A stretch of DNA of 10,424 nucleotides from Acidobacteria bacterium UBA6911. GTDB lineage: Bacteria > Acidobacteriota > UBA6911. Under the pieces are notes generated by a model. The model was not told where the DNA came from, did not search any database, and was given only the letters and a program-made list of their open reading frames with translations. The stretch spans positions 109,612 through 120,035 of the forward strand of contig DKBB01000398.1 in the NCBI GenBank assembly GCA_002451015.1. The letters run 5' to 3'. The position numbers and the translations under genes were made by a program. Shown here in pieces: positions 1 through 6,468 of this stretch. Position 1 is the stretch's first letter; every line of letters begins with the position of its first letter.

Positions 1-2420
1 AGTGCCATGCCGAGTGCCGCGCGGTTTCTCTCAAGTTCCCGGAATTTTGCTTCGGCAATGCCAAGATCTTCGTCAATTTCGGACATGGACCGGTAATTCT
101 GGAAAGCGCCCCTCACTTTTTCCACGGAACGCGCGTGCTCCTGGCGCGCATCCGAAAGCCGGGATGCAATATGCCTCTCCTTTTCCTCCAGCTCTGCAAT
201 CGCAGGCAGATACGGGAGGCAGGGTATATCGGACTCGACATCCGCATTCAACTTTCCAGCGTTTTCATCCTTTTCCGCAAGATGATTTTCCTGCTGCGCC
301 CCCAACTCCAGTAAAGCCTCTTTCCACTGTTCCAGCGTACGCCCTTCCGCCAGCCTTTTGAATTCACGACTGCGCGACTGTTGCTTCTCTATAAGTTCGA
401 TCGACTTCTGTCGTTTCAGGCACTCGCCCCGGAATTCTTCAGGCGTATCGACCCTGGCCTGAACCAGCAGCGCATGAATCCTGTTGCGTTTCTCGGTGTA
501 TTCCCCGTCCAGGGCGACCGCCTTGGTTTTCAACGAATCGGCCTTATGCACGCAGCGCTGATAATTTCCATCCAGTTCGCGGAATCGCCGTAAATTTTGG
601 CGTAGAATATCAATCTGAAATTTCAGGTTGCCGGGCGAGCAGGAAAGGCCGGCTTTAGCCAAGCTGTCTTTCAGCATTTGATATGTTTCATCCGATTGCT
701 TTTCGTGGCTTTGGCTCTGAAGTTCCGTTTCCTCCAGTCGGGCGTATATATCCTCCAGTTTCCGTCGATCCTGTTCGCTTCTTTTGGCGCCCGCCAAAAA
801 ACCATCCAGGTCCCGGCAACCCGAGTTCTCAATCACTTCGTCCAGCCTTCTGCGTTTACTCTCCCCCTCCTCCCTGATTCTATCCTGCTCCATTTCCAGG
901 TCCCGGATCTTCTGTTGTATTTCGCGTCCCCCTTTAGCGCATTTTTCGGCGACAAGCCACATCAGCACCGAGAGCATCAGGCAAACGCCCCCCAATACAT
1001 ACTCAAACCATCCGGGAAAGCTTTCGAATCGGGCCCAATGACGCAGCGCAAAAGGTGCAGCGGTTGCCAGCAGCAATATTACGGCAAGGAACCTCCGGTT
1101 GAAGGCTGTCCGCAACGCAACCGTCATTTTTGACCTTTGCTGCGCCACATTTTCCGACAATGTCGAGCACTTCCGGGAAGCGGTCTGTTCGTCTTCCGCA
1201 GCCTCGCGGGCAAAACTCTGCCAATCGGTTTCCAGATCCGCCAGAGCGGGACAAAGCTTGCTCAAGCGTTTCTCCAGGTCCTGTGCCTCACTCCGCAAAC
1301 GGTCGGAAGTCTTTTTAAGTCCATCCTTTTGAAGCGACAGGCTGAGATAACTCACGAACCACTCTGTGATCTTTTCAGATTCCGCACTCTCGGACAGCGA
1401 GGCATAAGATGATAGTTCCCGGCGCTCCGATTCCGCCTGGGCCAACCGGGACAGAGCCGTTTCTTTTTCGGCACGGACCTCCTGCAGGTGCCGGGCTATA
1501 CTGTCGCGGGCGCCGACAAGCTGATTCAATGCATCCAGGCAGTCCACAGGAAAGTCTTCACGAGCTCCCATGGACTCTATTTCTTCCTTGAGCCCGGAAA
1601 TATCCCTGTCGATATCTGACAGGGAATCAATCCTTGAAGCCATATCCCGGCGCCGTGCCTCCAGGAGAGAAATCCGGGTTTGAGTAAGCTCGCGATTCAA
1701 CCGCCGGACTTCGGCAGCAAGACGGTTTCGCTCTTCCAGCCACTCCTGAAACTGGACTCGCCGCTCGTCCAATCCCTTTTGTTCGGACTGCAGATTCTGT
1801 ACAAGATCCATTGTCTGCTTGTAGGGTTTCGTGGGAGCGCGTTCGGATCCGATGGAATCGAGCATTTCTTCAAGACTGGCAATGCTTTGACGGATGGAGA
1901 GTTCCTCGTCTCCGGAATGGGCTAGATTGGCGATCCGATCCCGAATTGTTTCACGGCTGGGGATTTCTGTAGCCCGGTTCTCCCGGATTATCCCGACGGA
2001 CTCGTAAAGTTCCTTGGGAAGACCGAAATGGTGCCTGGCGAAAAGGATTTCCCCGTTACGCTGCTGTTCGTATTGCCGGGTAATATCCTCGCCGGTCGAT
2101 GTACGGATCTCGATTCGATTTTCGTCACGCCCGAACGACCGGCGGATTTCCAGATCCCGGCTATCCGCCACACGGCAGTGAAGCATTCCTCCGTAATCCT
2201 GTCCAACCCAGGGTTTATATCTCTCAACCCACGCATCCAGTCTCCTCTGGATTTTCAGGTCGGGACGGAGCTGCCCGTAAAGTAAGCCGATAAGGAACTG
2301 CTGAAGGGTGGATTTCCCTCCCTCATTTGCGGCAAAAACAAGGTTCATCCCTTTTTCAAAGTGAAGTTTTATATCCCTGAGCTTCCCAAAACCCAGGATA
2401 TGGCTGTCTAGAAAAATCAC
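1..2420 (-). CDS. YhaN/SbcC-like coiled-coil AAA ATPase with central transmembrane hairpin (partial, C-terminus off the left edge)
   Basis: The minus strand is open without a stop from a GTG at 2418-2420 to the window edge, giving 806 residues. The N-terminus (ILGFGKLRDIKLHFEKGMNL) is the usual opening of SbcC/Rad50/RecF-like ATPases. It is followed by a P-loop, AANEGGKST, at residues 30-38. Residues ~175-440 and ~495-800 are charged, heptad-like coiled coil. Between them lie two hydrophobic segments, about residues 443-459 and 473-491, joined by a short loop; no CxxC zinc hook is seen. This architecture is that of YhaN of Bacillus, the ATPase partner of the YhaO nuclease, thought to act in DNA end processing at the membrane. 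The start is fixed by the GTGA overlap with the upstream nuclease stop, with GAGG five bases before it, so translation is probably coupled. The second ATPase half (signature motif, Walker B) lies outside the window. Family call is firm; function is inferred. Confidence 0.88.
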   Translation of the reverse strand, partial: MIFLDSHILGFGKLRDIKLHFEKGMNLVFAANEGGKSTLQQFLIGLLYGQLRPDLKIQRRLDAWVERYKPWVGQDYGGMLHCRVADSRDLEIRRSFGRDENRIEIRTSTGEDITRQYEQQRNGEILFARHHFGLPKELYESVGIIRENRATEIPSRETIRDRIANLAHSGDEELSIRQSIASLEEMLDSIGSERAPTKPYKQTMDLVQNLQSEQKGLDERRVQFQEWLEERNRLAAEVRRLNRELTQTRISLLEARRRDMASRIDSLSDIDRDISGLKEEIESMGAREDFPVDCLDALNQLVGARDSIARHLQEVRAEKETALSRLAQAESERRELSSYASLSESAESEKITEWFVSYLSLSLQKDGLKKTSDRLRSEAQDLEKRLSKLCPALADLETDWQSFAREAAEDEQTASRKCSTLSENVAQQRSKMTVALRTAFNRRFLAVILLLATAAPFALRHWARFESFPGWFEYVLGGVCLMLSVLMWLVAEKCAKGGREIQQKIRDLEMEQDRIREEGESKRRRLDEVIENSGCRDLDGFLAGAKRSEQDRRKLEDIYARLEETELQSQSHEKQSDETYQMLKDSLAKAGLSCSPGNLKFQIDILRQNLRRFRELDGNYQRCVHKADSLKTKAVALDGEYTEKRNRIHALLVQARVDTPEEFRGECLKRQKSIELIEKQQSRSREFKRLAEGRTLEQWKEALLELGAQQENHLAEKDENAGKLNADVESDIPCLPYLPAIAELEEKERHIASRLSDARQEHARSVEKVRGAFQNYRSMSEIDEDLGIAEAKFRELERNRAALGMA

Positions 2421-3562
2421 CGAAGCCTCACTGCATGTCCGCTAAGTGCCTGAATACCGTAAAGCCGGGCACGCTCCAGGCGTATTTTCTCTTCCCCCGA
2501 CGCCGCGTCGATACGTTCGTTCAGGCTCTGGACGAACCTTCCCCGAAGGGTTTTCTCATGGGAGAGCGACTCGAAATCCCAGGCGGGATGGGTCTGGTCA
2601 TCCCACTGGATGTACAAGGCATGTCCCGCCAGCCTCTCATCAAGTTCCGGAATGGAAAGATCCAGTTTGGGATCCAGTGCGCCGGCAAGTCGAACGCGCA
2701 GGATGGTATTCGAATCGAATACATCCTCGTGCCGATTGAGAACGGCATCCAGAATCTGTTCCCGGGTCGAAAAGGAGTCGCAATCGACAGCCAGGATATT
2801 CAGCGCATATTGATTGCAGGTTCTGTTTTCGACCGCAAGATTTCCGTCGGTAAATTCCCCGAACAGGTATCCGCATGGGCCTGTTTCGTCCCATCCGCGC
2901 CCTTCGGGAATCCCCGAATACCAGGCGGGCGTATCGTCCACCGGATTCGGCAACTGCTGCTGCTGGTGATAATGCCCCAAAGCGCAATACTGAATGTTCT
3001 TCCCTGCAATCTCTCCTATTGTAAATGGCCCATGCCTCGATTTACCCGCAGGAATCCGGCCGGTATTGGATCCATGGGACAAAATAATGTTGAAGAGATC
3101 CTTCGACAGAACCGGCAGTTTTTGAAAAAAGCGATCTTCCAGGTGAGGCCGTTCGAATCCGAATCCGGTCACCCGGATGCCAAGTTGAGGGATCTCGACC
3201 GAGTGAAACGCCTCTTCACTGAAAATGTAAACATTATCCGGCCAGGATTCCTCCCTGTAGGGAGAACCGGGAATAAAGGGATCGTGATTTCCCGGCGCGA
3301 TAAATACGCGGATGCTACCAAGCCCTTCAAACTGCTTCCTTATAAACTCCACAGTGTCGGGGGTAACACGCTCTGATTCAAAAAGGTCTCCGGCGATAAG
3401 AACCAGGTCAACATCCTGTTGGCGCGCGTCGTCCATAATCCGGCGAAACGTTCCGCGAATCGCCTCTCTCTTTCGATCCCCCAGTCGGGAGGGAAATCCT
3501 GATCCGGAAAAACTGGTATCCAGATGGATATCCGACGTATGGATGAATCGAAACGCAGGCAT
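2417..3562 (-). CDS. YhaO/SbcD-family DNA repair metallophosphoesterase (exonuclease)
   Basis: The 381-residue product carries all the phosphodiesterase motifs of the calcineurin-like/Mre11 fold in order: DIH (residues 11-13), GDLF (58-61), GNHD (91-94), LSHG with His163, and GHYH (196-199). These residues bind the two catalytic metals (Mn2+ in the family) used to cut DNA phosphodiester bonds. The C-terminal ~130 residues form the cap/partner-binding region expected to contact the ATPase. Length fits YhaO/SbcD (about 380-420). The ATG at 3560-3562 is preceded by GAGGG with a four-base gap. The gene is the first of a two-gene minus-strand operon with the YhaN/SbcC-like ATPase, sharing four bases with it, so the pair very likely forms one Mre11/Rad50-like nuclease complex. 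Active-site residues look intact. No other gene is seen upstream on this strand in the window. Confidence 0.93.
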   Translation of the reverse strand: MPAFRFIHTSDIHLDTSFSGSGFPSRLGDRKREAIRGTFRRIMDDARQQDVDLVLIAGDLFESERVTPDTVEFIRKQFEGLGSIRVFIAPGNHDPFIPGSPYREESWPDNVYIFSEEAFHSVEIPQLGIRVTGFGFERPHLEDRFFQKLPVLSKDLFNIILSHGSNTGRIPAGKSRHGPFTIGEIAGKNIQYCALGHYHQQQQLPNPVDDTPAWYSGIPEGRGWDETGPCGYLFGEFTDGNLAVENRTCNQYALNILAVDCDSFSTREQILDAVLNRHEDVFDSNTILRVRLAGALDPKLDLSIPELDERLAGHALYIQWDDQTHPAWDFESLSHEKTLRGRFVQSLNERIDAASGEEKIRLERARLYGIQALSGHAVRLR

Positions 3563-3799
3563 TCAACCCTCATGGAACCGGCGACGGCAATCGCACGGAA
3601 ACTCTTCATTAATTTATTGCAACCCGACGTGTTGACTATGCAGGAAGCCGGATACAGGATGCAAGCACCAAGATGAGAAACAGATTCGATCCAAATTGAT
3701 TTCAGTCTTGCCGGTCTCTCCTCGCCCGAATTTACCGGACTCCGCTTCATGGCCGCCCATGAAACCGCATCCCCATAAATACTGTAAATAATGATCTTA

Positions 3800-3828
3800 T
3801 TGTCTTTACTACTCTTGTTTTTTAAAAA
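3800..3828 (+). promoter_or_regulatory. Candidate sigma70-type promoter for the cyclase-FlhG operon
   Basis: TTGTCT (3800-3805) and TAAAAA (3823-3828) each match four of six bases of the -35 and -10 consensus and are 17 bases apart, inside the most AT-rich part of the divergent region. Transcription would begin near 3835, giving a leader of about 160 bases before the cyclase ATG. AT-rich DNA yields such matches by chance, so this is tentative. Confidence 0.3.
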
Positions 3829-3842
3829 TATTACTGCCGAAA

Positions 3843-3877
3843 TTCTGATTTTAGCCGAAAAGAAATAATGATCAGAA
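3843..3877. repeat. Inverted repeat TTCTGAT / ATCAGAA
   Basis: TTCTGAT (3843-3849) and its exact complement ATCAGAA (3871-3877) flank 21 bases in the presumed leader of the cyclase gene. It could be a regulator-binding dyad or a leader hairpin. No T-run follows on either strand, so it is not a standard terminator. Confidence 0.35.
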
Positions 3878-3880
3878 AAA

Positions 3881-3891
3881 CCGGATTCCGG
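3881..3891. repeat. Palindrome CCGGA-T-TCCGG
   Basis: An 11-base dyad with five-base arms around a single T lies just after the 3843-3877 inverted repeat, and a further CCGGAT occurs at 3901-3906. The hairpin loop would be too small to form as RNA, so a protein-binding site is the more natural reading, though chance is possible. Confidence 0.3.
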
Positions 3892-3996
3892 ACGGATGCG
3901 CCGGATGGGATAGGTTTGGATGCCAGTCTGCGGGTTACCAGGTTGCGGAACAACAAATGTCTGCCCCGACCCGTTGCTGATGAAAGTATGTGAGAG

Positions 3997-4749
3997 ATGC
4001 GGAAAAAACGCATTAAATTAGGACCGATAAGCGGAGACCGGCTCGAGGATAAAAGGCGATACGATCTTACCGCCGCACTCCGGATCCTGCGGCACGCCGG
4101 CAGGGAAGATCCGAAACTGTATACGAATAACTCCGACGAGCAGATACAGAATGTCATCGACGCATTATGCGACCTATCGGTTCATGACGGCATGACGGGG
4201 CTGGTCAATGCAACGTTCTTCCACGTGGTATTGTCAAGAGAGATCGAGCGCAGCCTCAGGACAGGGAAAGCCTGTGGTTTGATGGTGCTGGATATCGATC
4301 ATTTCAAGGGTGTCAATGACCGATACGGTCATGCGGCGGGAAACCGTGTCATTCAGTCCGTCGCAGTAAATATTATGCAGAATTTGAGAAGTATGGATAC
4401 GGCGGCACGAATCGGAGGTGAAGAATTTGCAGTGATCCTTCCGGAATCTGCGCCTGAAGACGCTCTCCGTGCTGCCATCCGAATTCACAATGCCCTGAAT
4501 CCGCTCGAAATTATCGTAAATGGTCAGGATTTGCGCATCACATCCAGTGTCGGTCTTGTGTGGACGGAGCTATGCCATGCAGGCAGTTCCGGCGAATTGT
4601 TGTCGGAGGCGGACCGTGAAATGTACAGGGCAAAACGCTCGGGAAGAGCGCATCTGTGCCATCCGCCGTTCCTGAGCACAATGGTCACACAGGAAGAAAG
4701 ATCCATTCTGATGGATTTATTGAGCGAGGAAAATACAGATGGCAGGTGA
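3997..4749 (+). CDS. Diguanylate cyclase-type GGDEF protein
   Basis: The 250-residue product is almost entirely one GGDEF domain. It has the entry motif DGMTGLVN (64-71), the metal/substrate loop LDIDHFKGVND (98-108), the signature GGEEF (140-144) and the closing EADREMYRAKRSGR. Asp99 and the Glu pair should bind the two metals and Asn107 the guanine. Such enzymes join two GTP into c-di-GMP. RSMD at 131-134, five residues before GGEEF, is a well-placed product-inhibition I-site. The residue matching PleD Asp344 is Asn116. The first ~55 residues are polar and match no sensor domain I know; there is no signal peptide or membrane helix, so the protein is probably soluble. A stop lies in frame at 3991-3993 and no other start occurs before residue 66, so the ATG at 3997 stands despite a weak ribosome site. 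The 3' end overlaps the MinD/FlhG-like gene by 11 bases. Confidence 0.92.
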   Translation: MRKKRIKLGPISGDRLEDKRRYDLTAALRILRHAGREDPKLYTNNSDEQIQNVIDALCDLSVHDGMTGLVNATFFHVVLSREIERSLRTGKACGLMVLDIDHFKGVNDRYGHAAGNRVIQSVAVNIMQNLRSMDTAARIGGEEFAVILPESAPEDALRAAIRIHNALNPLEIIVNGQDLRITSSVGLVWTELCHAGSSGELLSEADREMYRAKRSGRAHLCHPPFLSTMVTQEERSILMDLLSEENTDGR

Positions 4750-5530
4750 TATAAAAGCTCGTCGTATTGCGGTCATCAGCGGCAAGGGGGGGGTCGGCAA
4801 AACAGTTATCACGGCAAACCTCGCAGCGGCATTGGCCGCTGCAGACAACCGCGTCCTCGTGCTGGATGCCGACCTGGGCCTGGCCAACCTTGACATAATA
4901 TTGGGACTGGATCCGAAACACACCATCCAGGACATATTCCAAGGATCCTGCCGACCGGATGAGGTTTTGGTAAAGACCGAGAAAGGATTCGACCTGTTGC
5001 CGGCCGGATCGGGATTGCATGAAAATACGGTTCTTTCAAAAAACCTGGTTGAAAAAATGGAGGCGCTCCTGATCGATCTGGAAGACCGCTACGACATCAT
5101 TTTATTTGATGTGGGAGCCGGGTTGGGCGAAGTGGTTCTTTACTTTGCAACCCTGGCCCACCAGATTCTCGTTGTAGTCACCCCGGAACCGACCGCCCTG
5201 ATGGACGCCTACGCTTCCATTAAAGTACTCAACCAGTATTACGAAAAGAATAAATTTCTGCTTCTGGTCAATCAGGCAAATCCCGAACATCCCGATCGGA
5301 ACGGGATTACGGTGGCCAAACACCTGCAGAGCGTGATTTCAAAATTCTTCGATGCAAGCAAATCTCCACCGGTATATCTGCAATTAATCGGCTCCCTTCC
5401 CCGGGATCCTGCCATACCCAGGTCCGTTAAAAACCGTCAGTTGCTTTTCGAAACATGTCCTCCGGCAGTATCGACATGCTTTGTAAACACAATAGCGAAC
5501 AATCTTCGCACAAACTTTCGAGGCGCTTAA
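4739..5530 (+). CDS. FlhG/FleN-like MinD-family P-loop ATPase
   Basis: The 263-residue product has the deviant Walker A motif KGGVGKT (16-22) with signature Lys16, the switch motif DADLGLAN (43-50) and a Walker B strand ending at Asp124 (LFDVGAG). The stretches LGLANLDIILGL, then HTIQDI, and PEPTALMDAYASIKVL (about 149-164) are characteristic of FlhG/FleN/YlxH rather than cell-division MinD or plasmid ParA. FlhG limits flagellar number and position, dimerising on ATP at the membrane and antagonising FlhF or the master regulator. Here the N-terminal DQAxxLR activator segment of FlhG is absent: the protein begins only about ten residues before the P-loop strand. The C-terminus (VNTIANNLRTNF) is at best a weak amphipathic membrane helix. 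No flagellar gene is visible. The start ATG lies inside the end of the cyclase gene, with GAGG nine bases upstream, implying coupled expression. It could be a true flagellar or pilus positioning factor or a different positioning ATPase. Confidence 0.88.
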   Translation: MAGDIKARRIAVISGKGGVGKTVITANLAAALAAADNRVLVLDADLGLANLDIILGLDPKHTIQDIFQGSCRPDEVLVKTEKGFDLLPAGSGLHENTVLSKNLVEKMEALLIDLEDRYDIILFDVGAGLGEVVLYFATLAHQILVVVTPEPTALMDAYASIKVLNQYYEKNKFLLLVNQANPEHPDRNGITVAKHLQSVISKFFDASKSPPVYLQLIGSLPRDPAIPRSVKNRQLLFETCPPAVSTCFVNTIANNLRTNFRGA

Positions 5531-5657
5531 TTCGCGGGATTTGAACACAGACACATCGAAGAATCCGCCGCTCCCGGCAGCGCAAAATAAATCCAAGGCG
5601 GCGGTAGAAGTATTGAGTGAGATGCGGGCACAAACAGGGTCATAAGCCGATTTTGTT

Positions 5658-5717
5658 CCCCGTGCGGATGGCGCCCAGGATTTTCCTGTAGATGTTCTAT
5701 CCGTCTTAATTACGGGT
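5658..5717. other. Nested hairpin, possible structured RNA or attenuator
   Basis: Three stems nest in order: CCCGT (5659-5663) with ACGGG (5712-5716), CGGAT (5665-5669) with ATCCG (5699-5703), and CAGGA (5676-5680) with TCCTG (5684-5688) around a three-base TTT loop. The middle stem can extend by a G-T and a G-C pair. The 3' side has an eight-base bulge (TCTTAATT). No T-run follows. It matches no RNA family I can name. Confidence 0.3.
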
Positions 5718-5754
5718 AGCGCAAACACATGAGGGACTTGCGAGAAATTGAGCT

Positions 5755-5778
5755 GAACATTAATATTTTATTCATCTA
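5755..5778 (+). promoter_or_regulatory. Candidate ECF-type promoter for the sigma/anti-sigma operon
   Basis: GAAC (5755-5758) and TCTA (5775-5778) are 16 bases apart, the spacing and core sequences typical of ECF sigma promoters (-35 GAAC, -10 TCTA-like), about 100 bases upstream of the sigma start. ECF factors commonly drive their own operon, so this would be an autoregulatory promoter. The match is short and could be chance. Confidence 0.28.
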
Positions 5779-5865
5779 TACCGAAGAATTATATATGTAC
5801 TGGTGTAAGATAAGGCAGTTTGAAATAATTTGTTCTACCGGAGAAAACAACCGTTATTCCGATTC

Positions 5866-5870
5866 GAGGT
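5866..5870 (+). promoter_or_regulatory. Ribosome binding site deciding the TTG start of the sigma gene
   Basis: GAGGT sits six bases before the TTG at 5877-5879. An in-frame TAA at 5871-5873 excludes any earlier start, and the next in-frame ATG would cut into the sigma-2 region, so the TTG is effectively the only workable start. Confidence 0.7.
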
Positions 5871-5876
5871 TAAAAA

Positions 5877-6461
5877 TTGGTTCAAGAAAATCAGGCTGTT
5901 GAAAAAATTAAGTTAGATAACGCCGAACTTTCAGCGCTTATCAAAAAAATAGGGGAAGGCGATTCGACCGCCATTGCAGCCCTGTATGACGGCACCAGCA
6001 GTCTCATCTTCGGCCTCATGCTGCGTATCCTGGCCAAACAAAACACCGCTGAAGAAGCTCTACTCGATGTTTACACACGGATCTGGAGCGAAGCTGCATC
6101 CTACAAACCTGAGAGCTTCATGCCGCTGGAGTGGATCATAACGATTGCCCGGACATGCGCGATCAAGAGACTGGATGCAACCAGGGAAGGGAGGAAACGG
6201 AATCTTTCGAACTCAGGAGAAACGGATTCCCAAACGACCGTTGCCCCCGCCATGCAGAATCACGTCCGTTCTTCTCTGGACTCTCTGCCTTCCACGCAAA
6301 AGGAATTCCTGGACTGGGCTTTTTATACCGGCCTGAGCTGCAGTGAAATTGCAATTCGGAGCGGAAAACCAACGGGAGCAGTAAAAACGTATACCCGTAT
6401 CGGAATGAGCAAATTATACGAATTGTTTCGCCCTCTGTACGAGCGTGAAACAGGATCATAG
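5877..6461 (+). CDS. ECF-like sigma-70 family RNA polymerase sigma factor
   Basis: The 194-residue product has the two-domain plan of ECF/SigK-type sigma factors. Region 2 is about residues 32-103 (AALYDGTSSLIFGLMLRI, the acidic AEEALLDVYTRIW core-binding helix, then PLEWIITIARTCAIKRLD, which would contact the -10 element). A polar linker follows. Region 4 is about residues 132-184 (SLDSLPSTQKEFLDWAFYTG, then the helix-turn-helix LSCSEIAIRSGKPTGAVKTY), which would read the -35 element. No region 1.1 or 3 is present. The start is TTG, supported by GAGGT six bases upstream. The next gene encodes a membrane anti-sigma factor with an RskA-type C-terminal domain, so this sigma is probably held inactive at the membrane until an envelope signal releases it. 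Targets cannot be told from the window, beyond a possible promoter of its own. Confidence 0.92.
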   Translation: MVQENQAVEKIKLDNAELSALIKKIGEGDSTAIAALYDGTSSLIFGLMLRILAKQNTAEEALLDVYTRIWSEAASYKPESFMPLEWIITIARTCAIKRLDATREGRKRNLSNSGETDSQTTVAPAMQNHVRSSLDSLPSTQKEFLDWAFYTGLSCSEIAIRSGKPTGAVKTYTRIGMSKLYELFRPLYERETGS

Positions 6462-6468
6462 ACCGCTA

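Larger units (their letters stand above)
3563..3996. other. Divergent intergenic region
   Basis: These 434 bases separate the minus-strand nuclease operon from the plus-strand cyclase operon. I see no convincing gene. The centre (about 3775-3880) is clearly AT-rich compared with its surroundings, as expected for a divergent promoter zone. It holds a candidate plus-strand promoter, an inverted repeat and a CCGGA/TCCGG palindrome (listed separately). A 41-codon open stretch (3868-3993) lies in the same frame as the cyclase and stops one codon before its ATG. I found no good minus-strand promoter for the nuclease operon. Confidence 0.6.
5531..5876. other. Intergenic region upstream of the sigma factor gene
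   Basis: These 346 bases hold no gene I can assign. The first part contains a 7-base GC-rich inverted repeat (CCGCCGC 5565-5571, GCGGCGG 5598-5604) without a T-run, possibly the end of the cyclase-FlhG transcript. It also contains a short open frame (TTG 5541 to TAA 5645, 34 codons) of protein-like composition but without a clear ribosome site. The middle has a nested hairpin (5658-5717). From about 5755 the DNA turns AT-rich and contains a possible ECF promoter and then the leader of the sigma gene. Confidence 0.6.

Noticed and set aside
678..1133. Plus-strand open frames opposite the YhaN-like gene, including a 151-codon one
   Set aside because: The minus strand reads through continuously for over 800 codons with P-loop, coiled coil and membrane hairpin, so these are antisense shadows.
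2435..3376. A 313-codon plus-strand open frame opposite the nuclease gene
   Set aside because: It lies entirely antisense to a gene whose minus-strand product has every metallophosphoesterase motif in order. Its own translation has no recognisable domain, so it is a shadow frame.
3997..5530. Reading the pair as a standard flagellar regulation cluster
   Set aside because: Neither flhF before nor fliA or motility genes after the ATPase are present; the next genes are an unrelated ECF-like sigma/anti-sigma pair.
5641..5660. Resemblance of CATAAGCCGATTTTGTT to the complement of the 3' end of RNase P RNA
   Set aside because: The match is short and imperfect. The conserved GAGGAAAGTC core and the expected length of 300-400 bases are absent on the minus strand upstream.
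5384..5728. A 114-codon minus-strand frame crossing the end of the FlhG-like gene and the intergenic region
   Set aside because: It overlaps the well-supported ATPase gene on the opposite strand, has no ribosome site and shows no family motif.
5729..5902. A 57-codon plus-strand frame starting ATGAGGGACTTG and running into the sigma gene
   Set aside because: No ribosome site, AT-driven composition rich in Ile/Tyr, and overlap with the sigma gene in another frame. It covers the presumed promoter and leader.
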